From Episyrphus balteatus (Eukaryota > Arthropoda > Insecta > Diptera > Syrphidae): 64,000 bases of DNA. This document shows positions 35,301-47,100 of this stretch, piece after piece. The position numbers and the translations under genes were made by a program. Below the pieces are notes generated by a model. The model made no database searches. It was not told the origin of the DNA and worked only from the letters and a program-made list of their open reading frames with translations. Location: contig NC_079134.1 in the NCBI RefSeq assembly GCF_945859705.1, forward strand, positions 122,264,620-122,328,619. The letters run 5' to 3'. Every line of letters starts with the position of its first letter. The first letter of the stretch is position 1.

Positions 35301-38300
35301 TAAATTATATAACGAAAGAATATTTTCAACTTCAAATGATTATAAAAAGTTGGGTCACTGTGACGTATACGTAACTTTTTTTTTAATAAAAAAACACTTA
35401 AATATTTTTAAAGAATACGTTTTTTTATGAACATTTAATTATTCCTACAAAACATAAACATTACATTACATTTTATTCGTTTACCACTTACACGTGGAGG
35501 CTTTTATCACTGAGCCATCAGTAATTGATTTATTTATTGTTGACATAAAATGCACAAATACTAAAATAGGTAAAATCTGTTCTTGCTAAGTGATTTTATA
35601 AGATTTATGAATGTATTGCACTACAATAGGGTAAAATGTATTGGTGAAACGTTACAATATTTGCCAATGAACTCATGAAAGAAGTTTCAATTCAATCCGT
35701 TTATACATTATGTTTTATAGCTACGCAACTCAAATACCAGATGATATTGAAGTTGATTTCAACAAAAATGTTGATCGCAAACCGAATGATCCTCCTATTC
35801 AATACCAAGGATCTTGGTCAATAGAAGAAGGTTATATTAACCAGACCGAAGAGTCTTACCCACTTAGGACTATAATTTCATCAGCAAGAACTGCATTTGT
35901 TGCATTGCTTCAAGGCCTTGGCCATAATTTGGATTATAAGTGTAGAAGTTTGAGACAAGGTTATAAGGTAAGGTACCAAGAAAATTAATACTAAATGCTA
36001 TCATGTAGTTCATGACACTGGGATTCCTTCTAGGTTTACTTAAATTCACCCCAAAACGTTGTATTTTCTACTAGCAATTACTTTCTAGTTCGACATAAAC
36101 AGGAACTGATTGTACAAATTTATCCTGTTTATACAACGACTTCAAAAGGTGTGCGGAAACTCAATCCAGAAATGTAAGATAGATCGCTAAAAAAATGATT
36201 AATTTTTGATACCATTTATTTTATATTGAAGGCGGCAGTGCTTTTTCAACAGTGAACGTTACTTGAGATTTTTTAAACACTATTCGGAGAGTAATTGCCA
36301 GTTTGAATGCTTAACTAATTTTACCATTGCGAAATGTGGATGTGTCAAGTTTTCTATGCCACGTAAATAAATAAATAATATATCTATTTCCCTATATTTT
36401 TCAAAACTAAAAATAAAATTTATCTACATTCCTTTTTTTTTTAGAACCTGAGGGAATAAGAGTGTGCAGTCACTCAGACATTGCATGTTATCACGAAGCT
36501 GAAGATGACCTTCTCAAGGTGCAGCAAATGGAAATCCAACAATCACTCAAGGATTCTGCAATGTTAAAGAGTGGGTGCAACTGTCTACCGGGGTGTACAT
36601 CACTGAGCTATAATTTTGATATATCCCAGGCACGCATGGCAGGATTGGGCACAATTCAGGCAACGAACGACTCATATGATGAGCATCCTGAGTATGTACC
36701 TTTTCTCAAACATTTTGTATACAGGGTGTTCTAAAGTCACCGCCTAAGACGTTTTGTTCTCCGCCTAAGTTTGTATATTTGTTGGTGTAGTTTTCTTTAA
36801 ACAGTTCTATTTTTGCTAAACCTATGGTTTGCATCTGTGGCGGTGACTGAAGGACCCTGTATACATATATAATGTTTTTTTTTTTTAATAAATCTGTGTG
36901 TGGATTAAAACAAAAAGCTTCAGCTTAAACAGATGGGTCGAAGAGTTTTTGGGTTGGGATTGGCTTTTTTTATTGCCGCCCGTAATTTGGTACCTGCCAT
37001 AATAGTAGATTAACTAAAACTCAAAAAATGACATTATTAGGGGACCCGGCCGAACAGCTCTGATTTAGATGATCTTTTTTTTTTCAAACGTCGGTAATTA
37101 AAAATACTTTAAAGTCTATAGATTAAAATTTGCCGCTGTTGCCGTTTTGATTTTTTAAATTGAATTGAAGTCTTTTGTGAACAAAAAAAAGAATTTTTTC
37201 CAAAAATTTTGCTTAAATTTCATTAATTTATTTATGCCAAAAGATTGTCTAGGCCAGGGATGGCGAATGGGATAAAATATTTCCGGCACGCCACCAATTG
37301 AGTAATCCAATTGCAATTTGAGCGACATTCAACGATTTTTCTTGAGATTTTGTTAAACTGTCTTCTTCTCAGAAGAAGATACTCACGTCTCTGAACAACG
37401 GATTTAATTTGCATGAAAAACCAGACGAAGTAAAATTAACTGAACAGTTTTTTATCGGTAATTAGGTTTTCACAAATTAAAGAATTATCGGAATTGCTAG
37501 ATCTACTATGGACCCTGATACGACATCCTTTGATAAACTTGTCTAAATTTTACTGGTTGGAAATTGAAGAAATAGAAATGCAGCTGAACGAATTTCACAC
37601 CTGTTTGATATGGAGCCAAAAAATTCGTCGAAACAAGGAAAGAGTTTAAATCTATCGAATTATAGAGAAGGGGGGCAATACGACGAACAAATTAATGGAA
37701 ACATGGAATTGAAAAAGTTGGAGATCTTGACAATATTTTCACCTACTTACGCCTGTGAGTCATAAATTGTCCAAATGAATAACATTAAAGATTCGCTTAG
37801 AAGCAGATTGTCAGATGATTCCAAATTTTTCTTTCAGTTCAGCCTGCATTTTGATTTCATTTTTTGGTTTAAAAAACATTTTTTTGTAATTTTTTTTTTT
37901 AAACAAATAGCGCTAGAAAGAAAAATTTTGTAAATGTCCCACTTATTGCAAAAAGTGGCCATTGTAGTTATACCTAGTTATACCTAACCTAGGTCGCAGC
38001 TGAAGCGAAACGAAAAAAAGCAGCGAAGATGTTAATGAAAAAATACAATCGGTATTATAACAAAGTAAAAATAATATAAATACAAAAACTTAAGAAAAAA
38101 CATCAGAAAATAAGTTTTAAAGCAAAAACAAAACAAATTTCATTTCGTTCAAGATTTCGTTAACAAAATTTTGTATGAAAATTTGGTTTCGCTTCAGCTG
38201 CGTAATAGGCTTTAATCTGGAATGTTGTTATGTTTTTTAAAACTAACTACAATAAAAAACTGTTACTTTCAAATTTTATTTAATGCGTAGTTTAAAATTA

Positions 38301-41300
38301 CTTAATTAATTAATTAATTGCTTCTACTGGTCACAAAAAAACTAGTTTGAGGACCATTTTTTCAAAACTGTATGGCACGCAGAAGGCACCTCAAGTTGAA
38401 AGTAAAATAGCAAAAGTTTAATGTTCTTATTTGCAAAAGTCTTTGATTAAATCAATTATTTCAATGCAAAAGTTCAGTTTTTATCGAAAAATCCAATGAA
38501 GAAATGGGAGGAATTTTTAAATTTTTTTTTTTCAAAAATATCATATCACATTTTCTTCTTTGGACTTTAACTAATCATATCTATGGCCAAAATATTTTAA
38601 AAAATAAATTCATATTTTATTACGAAAAAGTTTGAAAAAAAGTCATTTAAATTTTTTTAATAAAATTTTTTTTTTTTAATTCTGAGTTTAAGGACCATTT
38701 TTTCAAAAACTATTCATTAAATTTTGTGGATGTAAATTTTATAGATAGAAATGAGCTTTTGGCTTTTTTAAAATGTGTTTTTTAATATTGTAGGTGTTGC
38801 CGTTGTGTTCAAAATATGTTTTTTGTGTTTGAAGTCAGTTTGTAAGAAAATTGCATTTATCGCTTAAACGATGGAAGATTGTCTTTTACTTCCATAAATA
38901 TTTTTTCCTTAAATTACCTAGAGAATCTTTTGGTATAATTTTTTTTATGAAATTTAAGCAAACAAAATGGTTATGTTCAAAAAAATTTTATTTTAATTTA
39001 AAAAAACAATACGGCAACATCGGTAATTTTTAACCTATAGACTTTAAAGTATTTTTAATTACCGACGTTTGAAAAAAAAGATCATCAAAATCAGAGCTGT
39101 CCGTGTTTCCTAATAATTTGCTTTAGTAACTCCACTATACATCTATTTTGTAAAAACTATTTTTTTTCAAAGACGGGTTCAACTATTTAAATACAAATTC
39201 TTTGAATCAAGACTATCTCTCTTAATTTTTTTTTGTCTCTAAAAACAACTGATTAAATTAAAAGTAAATTTTTAAGACAAAAGCAAAGGCAATCGAAAAA
39301 TACTTTTTTCAGGAGTGGGCACAAAGCCAAAACCACGAATCTGCAAAATTGTGTTTTGAGAAAAACGGCTTCAAAGTTTTGGAAACAGATATCTTCAGAT
39401 CCAGGGGGTCAATTTCCGATCTCTGGAACTGTGAAGTGATAAGTTTTATCACGTTTTCATAATAAATTCGATTCTGGGGAGCTATTCAAAAATTTAAGAC
39501 AAAAATTTTTCATATGAAAACTGAAATGATAAATTTTGTATCACTTCACAGTTTCACAGATCGGGAATTGACCCCCAGGCCTCGAAACAAATTTTAGTTC
39601 TAAGATATGAGTTTTTAGTGAGCATGCCTATCTATTAAGGTAAAAAATAAAATATATAATTTTTTTTTAATTTTCGAAAAATATACATTTCCTCCAAATA
39701 CATCGAGCGAAACATCAAAAGATAGGTTTTTTAAGCTTAATTAACATAAAATATCCAAAAGTTCTTTTGAGGTCTAGTTACAGAGTTATTTGAAATCCAA
39801 ATATTTTTTTTTAATTCGGAATGGGATATCTTCGAAACAAGTTTTTGTTTGAATATATAAGTTTGTAGTGCAACCAAGTGGAAGGGGACCTCAATCAACT
39901 TGGCGCGCGAAACTGGAAGCAGCTAGATAAAGATAGAGCTGGCTGGCGAAGCTTATTGGTTGAGGCCTAAATCCACAGCCGATTGTAGCCGCCTTACGGC
40001 GCACTGTTGTCCAAAATGACTTATCTCGTTGCAAAAATCATAACTTTTGAACGGATTGAGGTAGCGGTACAGTTTTTTTTTTAATTTGAAGGAAATTTCC
40101 AGGGCTGTTACACAAATGAATTTCAAGAAAATTGTTTTACAGGGTGTTTAGGAATCATCGGCCGAAAACCGATTTTCTTAAAAAAAAAAATATTTATATT
40201 AAAATTGGTATGCCATTTTGTAGAAATCACTAATTCACATCTAAAAAAAGTTCAGATTACACTTTTCCATGATATTACGATTATAGAGAATGCCAAAAAA
40301 GTTGGTCCCGGAAGTCCGTCTGTTTGTCTGTCTGTATAAGGATCTACAGCCTAAACGGATGGACCGATTGACTTCAAATTTGGTATGTAGCATTTTTTGG
40401 AGACCCTCCAGAGGGGTTTTTGGAATTAATTTTTTTGGGCCAAAAATAACGGTACTTGTCATACACCAATTTCAGTAAAGCTGTAATTGCTCAAAAACGG
40501 CTCCAACGATTTTGTTTAAAAAATTCAAATGTAAGTTTGAAAACAAGGTCTATCTTCTAATGAAAAAAATTTTTTTGGAAAATCATTATTAACGGTACCT
40601 GCCATAGAACGGTTTTTTTTAAATCCGATATTCTCCGAAACGGCTTATTCGATATCAACGAAACTTTTTTTGAAGAAGCACTTATATAACTCAAATATAG
40701 GCCAAAAATAAAATTTCAAAAAAAATAATTTTTGGATTTTTAAAAAAATTTTGAAATTTTTTTTTGAAAAATAAAATTTTCGGAAACGGGACATTGTATT
40801 TTTTTGAAATTTTGTTTTTAAATGTGGATTAGTGATTTCTACAAAATGGCATACCAATTTTAATTTAAACATTTTTTTTAAAGAAAATCTGTTCCTTCTG
40901 CCTTCATTTTTTTTTCAAAGTACAAAATCTCGGCAGTGCGCAAGCATGCGCAGCTAAATATTTTTATTTTGGATCAACAATTGATTGGTACACATACCCT
41001 ATTCGGCTTAATGCATGGAACCGAATGGATTTTTTACGGTACCTGCCATAAAACCGTTTTTTTTTTCAAATCCGATATTCTCCGAAACGGCTTATTCGAT
41101 TTCAACGAAATTTTTTGTGAAGAAGCACTTATATAACTCAAATATAAGCCAAAAATAAAATTTAAAAAAAAATAAATTTTGGATTTTTAAAAAAATTTTG
41201 AAATTTTTTTTTGAAAAATAAAATTTTCGAAAACGGGACATTGTATTTTTTTGAAATTTTGTTTTTAAATGTGGATTAGTGATTTCTACAAAATGGCATA

Positions 41301-41951
41301 CCAATTTTAATTTAAACTTTTTTTTTAAAGAAAATCTGTTTTTGGCCGATGATTCCGAAACACCCTGTGAAATAATTTTATTGAAATTCATTGGTATAAC
41401 AGCCTTAGAAATGTCCTTCAAATAAAAAAAAAAATTGTACCGCTAACTCAATCCGTTCAAAAGTTATGATTTTTGCAACGAGATAAGTCATTTTGGACAA
41501 CAGTGCGGCGCTCGTCACCCCCTTAGTTTATATCTAAACTTATCGGTTGAAAACTAACGAAGCTGGAACTTTTGCTTTGACTGAAGGTCTAATATAACGT
41601 TTTTTCTCCTAGATCCAGACATTGGGGGTTTAAAGAAATTTGTACATGCCATTTCGTTTTCGGTGAATCGATACTTCATTTATTCAGAAATAAAAACGAT
41701 AAACTTTTTATTCTTCTTATTTTTTCTTTTTTAGCTTCATGTGGTCAAGACTTACAGTTTATTTTAAGGAGAAACAATTCACAGCTATGAAACGAAGTGA
41801 ACTATATGCCGTGACAACGCTTATTGCCAACTACGGAGGAGTTTTGAGCCTTTCTATTGGATTCTCTCTTTTAAGTATAGTTGAATTACTATATTTTATT
41901 ACAATACGTCTGAAGAACAGCTTGAACAAAAGATCGTCTAAAGCTAATTAA
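32356..41951 (+). CDS. Pickpocket-family DEG/ENaC sodium channel subunit
   Basis: Eight exons: 32356-32597, 32668-32922, 32986-33249, 35721-35967, 36034-36173, 36232-36362, 36445-36691 and 41735-41951; 1,743 nt, 580 residues, the usual size for insect ppk subunits. These form trimeric amiloride-sensitive channels in sensory neurons or epithelia. Seen: a cytosolic N terminus; TM1 at about 82-104 (LFWAVMFISSVIFSCVV); the post-TM1 motif FPTITICPES; a large extracellular domain with the Cys-rich cluster 'CQFECLTNF', 'CGC', 'CNCLPGCTSLSY'; and TM2 at about 538-564 with the pore motif GFSLLS (551-556), containing the GxS selectivity filter. All junctions use GT-AG and keep the frame. Which ppk paralogue it is cannot be decided here. 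The last intron is 5 kb and packed with transposons. An AATAAA overlaps the stop codon (41950-41955) and another follows at 42007. Confidence 0.9.
33693..33914. mobile_element. Mariner-type MITE, TIR TATGAGGCTATGAGAACAAT, TA flanks
   Basis: A 222-bp element in ppk intron 3 with ~30-bp inverted repeats and a TA on each side. Directly upstream, 'ccattacttttgggacac' resembles a mariner terminal sequence also present in the Helentron-like units at 26730 and 28555. Confidence 0.7.
33917..34433. repeat. DINE-1-like interspersed element, short copy
   Basis: Begins with 'aaagtttaggatt' and 'aaaatcgaactc', and ends with 'gcaagtgcgtgccacccagt' and 'tgtgcatttta'. Both ends match the longer copy at 60590-61490. 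The internal part is decayed. Confidence 0.5.
34766..35239. mobile_element. MITE, TIR TGTCGTTTTCGATTGG, TSD TTA
   Basis: 474 bp, flanked by TTA at 34763-34765 and 35240-35242. It interrupts one copy of a local direct repeat; the second copy (about 35309-35425) preserves the empty site with one TTA at 35398-35400. It shares its first ten terminal bases with the element at 6545-8322. Confidence 0.85.
36720..36861. mobile_element. Small mariner-type MITE in ppk intron 7
   Basis: 142 bp with imperfect ends TACAGGGTG and CCCTGTA, flanked by TA (36718-36719, 36862-36863). Inner pairing of 'gtcaccgcc' with 'ggcggtgac'. It begins 28 bp after the splice donor of exon 7. Confidence 0.65.
37036..39113. 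mobile_element. Large inverted-repeat element in ppk intron 7
   Basis: About 80-bp arms pair: 'caaacgtcggtaattaaaa' and 'tactttaaagtctatag' near 37085-37122 recur inverted near 39033-39090, and 'cagctctgattt' is close to both ends. The interior is AT-rich, with a further inverted pair 'gcagctgaagcgaaac' (37995) and 'gtttcgcttcagctgc' (about 38188) marking a nested fold-back of about 230 bp. No coding frame. Confidence 0.55.
40002..41505. mobile_element. Transib-like non-autonomous element, TSD CGGCG
   Basis: Termini CACTGTTGTCCAAAATGACT and complement are perfect for 58 bp and inverted similarity extends to about 180 bp. Both sides carry CGGCG (39997-40001, 41506-41510), the GC-rich 5-bp target typical of Transib. 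The interior has a tandem block (about 40608-40890 and 41050-41340) and a DINE-1-like fragment with 'gtctgtttgtctgtctgt' at 40316. No transposase. It lies in the last ppk intron. Confidence 0.75.
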
Positions 41952-42112
41952 TAAATCATAAAATGAAATTAAAGTGCTTTTAGCTCATAACTTTTTATTA
42001 AAACATAATAAATTAAATAAACCTAATATTTTATTTTAATTTTTAAAATTGAATGAGAAAGTTATTTCGAATATTCTAAACTACATAAATCTATTTACTA
42101 CCCCAACATAGT

Positions 42113-42741
42113 TCAAAATGAAGAGAACACAAAAATGTGGGTTTTCCTTAAGCGAACTTGCATAGAAAAAGGCAAAACACTATTAGGGGCTTCAAAAGGG
42201 GGCAAGTAACAAAAATATTCAGGACCAACTTCTTGTGAAACACGACAAGATTCTTCACAGCTGGTGACAATACAGTGACGTATACATATATACTTTCCAA
42301 GAGTTTCACCTAACGTAACAGTTGAAGAAGTAAGCGAAGCGGTTAAACACACCAAAAAAAGACAAAATCTAAATTTTTGGAAAAATTAAAAAAGATGGCT
42401 GATATTCGTGTATCCAAACCAAACGTAACACCTTTATATTAATGTCAGCGATGGTACCTAAATTATTATTTAAACGACTCCATTCTTTAACTTTCAAAAC
42501 TTGAACATCTCATAAAATTCAAAGACCTTCACGAAAATTCCAATAGTAATAGTATTCTATCACTCACTCCCTAAGCTTGCCGACGGTTCTTAAACTATCA
42601 GAATATACTTACTTACACAATTCCGCACTCAAAACAAAATTCCAACTACTTCATATAAAAAACAACAAAATGTGGAATGTCTTTTTTCATATAATTATTT
42701 ACAAGGATGGATTTTTACATATATTCAATTATCCTTTTCAT
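42113..42741 (-). CDS. Candidate small secreted Cys-rich peptide, two exons
   Basis: Complement exons 42719-42741 (23 nt) and 42113-42368 (256 nt), joined ATAT|GTAAAA ... AAATTTAG|A, give 92 residues. The start MKRIIEYIFCLFLVCLTAS is a textbook signal peptide formed only when the two exons are joined; the second exon alone has no ATG and meets an upstream stop. The mature part (about 67 residues) carries five Cys in the pattern C-x3-C-x4-C-x3-C-x11-C, followed by a Cys-free C-terminal half. The size, short first exon and signal peptide recall fly antimicrobial, venom-like or seminal-fluid peptides, but I recognise no family. It lies between the 3' ends of ppk and Vha44. An AATAAA (minus) is at 42030-42035. 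The odd Cys number and modest splice sites keep confidence moderate. Confidence 0.42.
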
Positions 42742-44115
42742 ATTTGTTTTGTTTGTTTGTATTCTCATGTAGAATTTTGTAATAATTATTATTGTTTCGA
42801 TTTTTGTTTCTCACTTTTACAAAATATGTATGTAAGCATGCAAATATATCTTATTGTTCTTTTCTTTTCTTGTATGTTTTGTATGCTTGATTAATTAAAT
42901 AATAAAATATCTTCTCTGAATTTATTATTGCAGTTATAAATCTAAAACATTGAAACTAAAATTTAAAATTTAAACAAAAATAGAAAAAGAAAAACAATGG
43001 CTAGTACAATTTAGTTTAAATTTGTTTTTAACAAACTTAATTTGTGCTTTGGGCGAAACAATAAAACAAAATGGGGTAAATTAAACAAGTGAAACAAGAA
43101 AAAATAAAATAAATTAAATTAAAAAAGATGACTAACAGAGAAAATACTTTTTAACATCAAGATAAATCTACATAACTTTTTGAGTCGTAATTTTTTTTGT
43201 TTTAGGTTTTTTTTCAAAAGTTAACTTCCGGTTCTTTTCATATACATGTATATAAATATATATAATAAATTTCATTTAACAGCGAACAACATCAATAGAA
43301 ACGCTATAAACACTTGATTTTTATTTTTATAATTTTGCTCACTGAATGGTTTAGTTTGGTTTATTTTTTTAAGAGAAACTTTGTTTCGCGTAAATAAGCT
43401 AGAGTTTACTAACCAATATTTATATACACTGGTCATTTGAATGATTTTGAAAGAACATGACCAGGGGAATTACTGAGTTTATTGTATTGCATGCGGCATA
43501 AACGATTTATTATTTTTTTTTAAATTTAATTAATTGTTTTTATTTATTAATCTTAATTAATTGTAAAGTATGTATGTATATTCTCGAAAAAAGACACAAA
43601 GAAAAAAAAACAATGTTTGTAAAACGATAAAATACTGTATAACAACTTTTAAGAAATATCATTAACAAAGCGTTGGATTGTTAGGATATATCTTTTACAT
43701 TTGTTCGTTTACCTGATCAACAGGATGACGAAAACATTTAACAAATAAGAATTTTTTTTTATAATTTTTTTTAAACAAAGGAAAATATTGGATTTTTGAC
43801 TGTTGTTGGTGGAATTTTAAATTAGAACGGAGAGTTAGTTAGTGAGGAAAGTATTGGTTTTGTTTTTTTTTTTTTTGGGTATGGAATAAGAAAAGAAAAT
43901 GTGTATAACTTTAACTTGGTTGAAACTGCAACGCACACACACTATTTTTTAAATATATTTTTTTTTATAGGAAATCCTTTAGTTGTTTGTTTTTTTCTGC
44001 TTCTGTTTGTTGTTATTGAAATTAAAATACCACTACGATAACAATTAAATTGGAGAGCGCACACAAATGACTCGCTTATGGTGGGAAGGGAGAGAATTAA
44101 GTGTGCTGTTTCCTT
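42742..44115. other. 3' UTR/downstream region of Vha44 and intergenic DNA
   Basis: AT-rich sequence directly beyond the Vha44 stop codon (minus strand), with many poly-A/T runs and several minus-strand AATAAA hexamers. Much of it is probably a long Vha44 3' UTR. No separate gene seen. Confidence 0.4.
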
Positions 44116-47100
44116 TTAGATCTTTGCTGTTTCCACCATGTCAATGTTCAGTTTATAGAACACATATGGATAGTATTCAGCTTGGCCGAATCCTAATCCG
44201 GGGATGTCCACATTCTAGAATTGAAACAAAAAAACACAAATTAGTTTTAAACAAGTCATTGTACAAGTCATAATTGTGATTTACAACTATCAATCGATAG
44301 TTGATAAATACTGAAATTTAGGATTTTTAAACCTAATTTATAGGAAAACTGGTTATATAATAACGGTTAGGACCATTTTCTGCTTTCAAAACTTTTCCTA
44401 ATTAAGTAATAAGATATCGAAATTCAATTTGATTTGATTGATAGTTGCAAATCGCAATAAGGCTGTTAGATTAAATATAAAAACAGTAAAATGCTTTTCA
44501 AAATCGACTTTCTTCTGCTTAAGTAGATTCAATTAGCGACTTTATACTTCCCAGCATTTTTTCAACACACGATTGCTTATAAGTTCTGTCTTATACATTA
44601 AGCTTAAGCTTTTTCGCCAGTTCAATTTTCGTTGTTATAAGGTTTTCTGCAACTTTTCGCTTAGAAACTTTTCACAACACAAACAGGACATAATCCTTTC
44701 TTTAACATAACAAAACAACCCATGTTTTTCAATCAATAGTTAGTCAGATATATGAAAAATTTTTATTTTTTGCGAGACACCCGTCGACTTTGTCCAAGCT
44801 TAAAATTGAATTTAAACAAATGACGGGTCTCATTTCAATATCATTTTTTAAATAATTTTACTACGAATAGGTCTATTCTTGGTAATTTTTGGTTAGGATT
44901 AGTAATAAATGGAGCCCACAAATCCAAACAAATTTATTTTTATGAAAACGGCGTACATCCGAACACATTCCATGAACAAAAAAAAAATTGCCCCGCAAAA
45001 AATGCTATTTCATTTAAGTTGACTGGGCTATAGGGCGTATACGTAATATAAGCGTAGAAAAAGAGAAATTCAATCAAAATTTTCGTTTTTCATTTCTTAT
45101 TTGAAATATATTTGTAAAATGTTCCCAGATTTCGGTTATGTTCCATTTTTCTTTCTGAATAATGATAAAAAACTATTGTTGTTTGTAAGACCCATCTTTA
45201 AATGAAGCGTTCAGAATAATAATGAGCCAAGTCCATTTCATATTTGTCCATTATGCACAACTTTGAGAAACTCTATTTTAGAAACTAAAGTATTTTATTT
45301 AAAAAAAGACCAATAGCTTTTTGTCTTTTATTTAATTTCTGAATTTATTTAATTCTAATCAATGTTAAGAGAAAAAAACTAAATTTATTTATAAAAACTC
45401 AGCAAAATATATACATAACTTATAGAGAAATGGACTTGACCTAATATTATTCTTTTGAGATATGTAGTTAGTTAACACTTATATTAATAGTGTTTTCGTT
45501 TGGTAAAAAAATAAATTTATTTTTTGATCTAAATCAAAACAGATTTAGATCAAAAAAATAAATTGATTTTTTTACCAAACGAAAACACCATAAGGGAGCA
45601 TTTTATAGATTCTAAAGATATATTTGCTTGTCAGCGCCGACTGCTCGTAGTCGATTATTTTGTGTTGATTGCTTTTGAATTAGAAATGATTTTATTTAAA
45701 ATTATTTCTCTCTTTATTGCTATTATAAATTTACTTTACTTATCTCGCTTCTTACCCTCGTATGGGCATTATGATAGCAGACGAAGAAACACTTTAAGTA
45801 TTTTCGGTACACTTGCTTATGAAGCCTTTAGATGTCATAGTTTTTGTTACAACAAAGCAACTGCTGATCGTGCCAACTATCAAGTAATTTACTTTAGAAG
45901 TTTATTTTTTGTTTATTTTACTTTTTAACTCATGCACTAAGCGTGGCAATGTTGAAAGTGATACATTTTGTACGTTAATTGTGAGTATATAATTTTTTTT
46001 ATCACATCAAGCCAATGCAATGGATAAGTACTACGAGTGTCAAGCTTTGAAGCGGGCTGGTTTTTATTAATTATTTAATTGTTTTGCAGCAATTAGTTAA
46101 GTGGTCATTGGTGCGAAACCTTCATATATGATTTCCACTTAATATACTTTCAGCACTCGAATTTTTTTTCTATGAAACATTGTGACTTGTTTTATTCGAC
46201 AAATACCGACTCAAGTTTGGTATACACATTTCGGACATGTGGAACTACGATTTAGTCTGAGATGCCTTTGAGATCCTATCACCCATTTAAATTTTCTTCA
46301 TTAATTACGGGAGATTAAAATATCCTTGTAAAGTTTAAAAATGTTTAATTAACTTACATCAACACTTCCACCAGCTGGATTCGCAGCAGAGCCATCCAAA
46401 TGACCATAAAGTTGGTTAAGGCAATCCCTAAGACGTTTAATACTTTTCTTGTTTGGCTGGATAAGAATAGCTTGGAAATTAACTGGTAGTCCGTACCTAG
46501 AAAAAAATTAACTTTCAGATTTTGTTTATGCTTAGGTCAAATAAATATTTACCTCAAAACGGATTCCACGAAGACACGGAGGGCCTTAACGTGCACCAAA
46601 GCGCAAAAGGATTCGCTGAAATTAACCTTCAGCCATCTAACGAGAGGACCCTATCAAAATAAAGGAATTCAAATATTTTGTAGAAAGTTAAATCAAATCA
46701 ATGGACATTCAGCAGCTTACAAATTGCTTTTTCTTATCAGTGACCAGCTTGGTTATTTCGTTTTTACCAGCAGCTAGTTCTTCTTCGTTGTACACGAAAT
46801 CCCTCACCACGAATTTCTTCTCACGGGCGTGCAATTTAAATTCTTCAACAACCTTCTTGAACAAAGTCACATTGAATAAAGCATAATCTTGATCTTGGGT
46901 TATCAACGTGGAGGAACGTGGAACAATCATGTCTGTGATTTTTTCATAACCAACAATCCAATCATTGGAAAGAGCCCTAAGATAGATTTTTTAAATTAAT
47001 AAAATATTTAAATAAATCAAAAATAAGAATATTACTTAGGTACGATGACCAAAAGTGTGGTCAAATACTCAGAGTCCAGAATAAAATGTTCCTTCTTCAC

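Noticed and set aside
45563..45928. 121-residue plus-strand frame
   Set aside because: It starts inside a hairpin MITE and runs antisense through a Vha44 intron; no family motif, likely chance.
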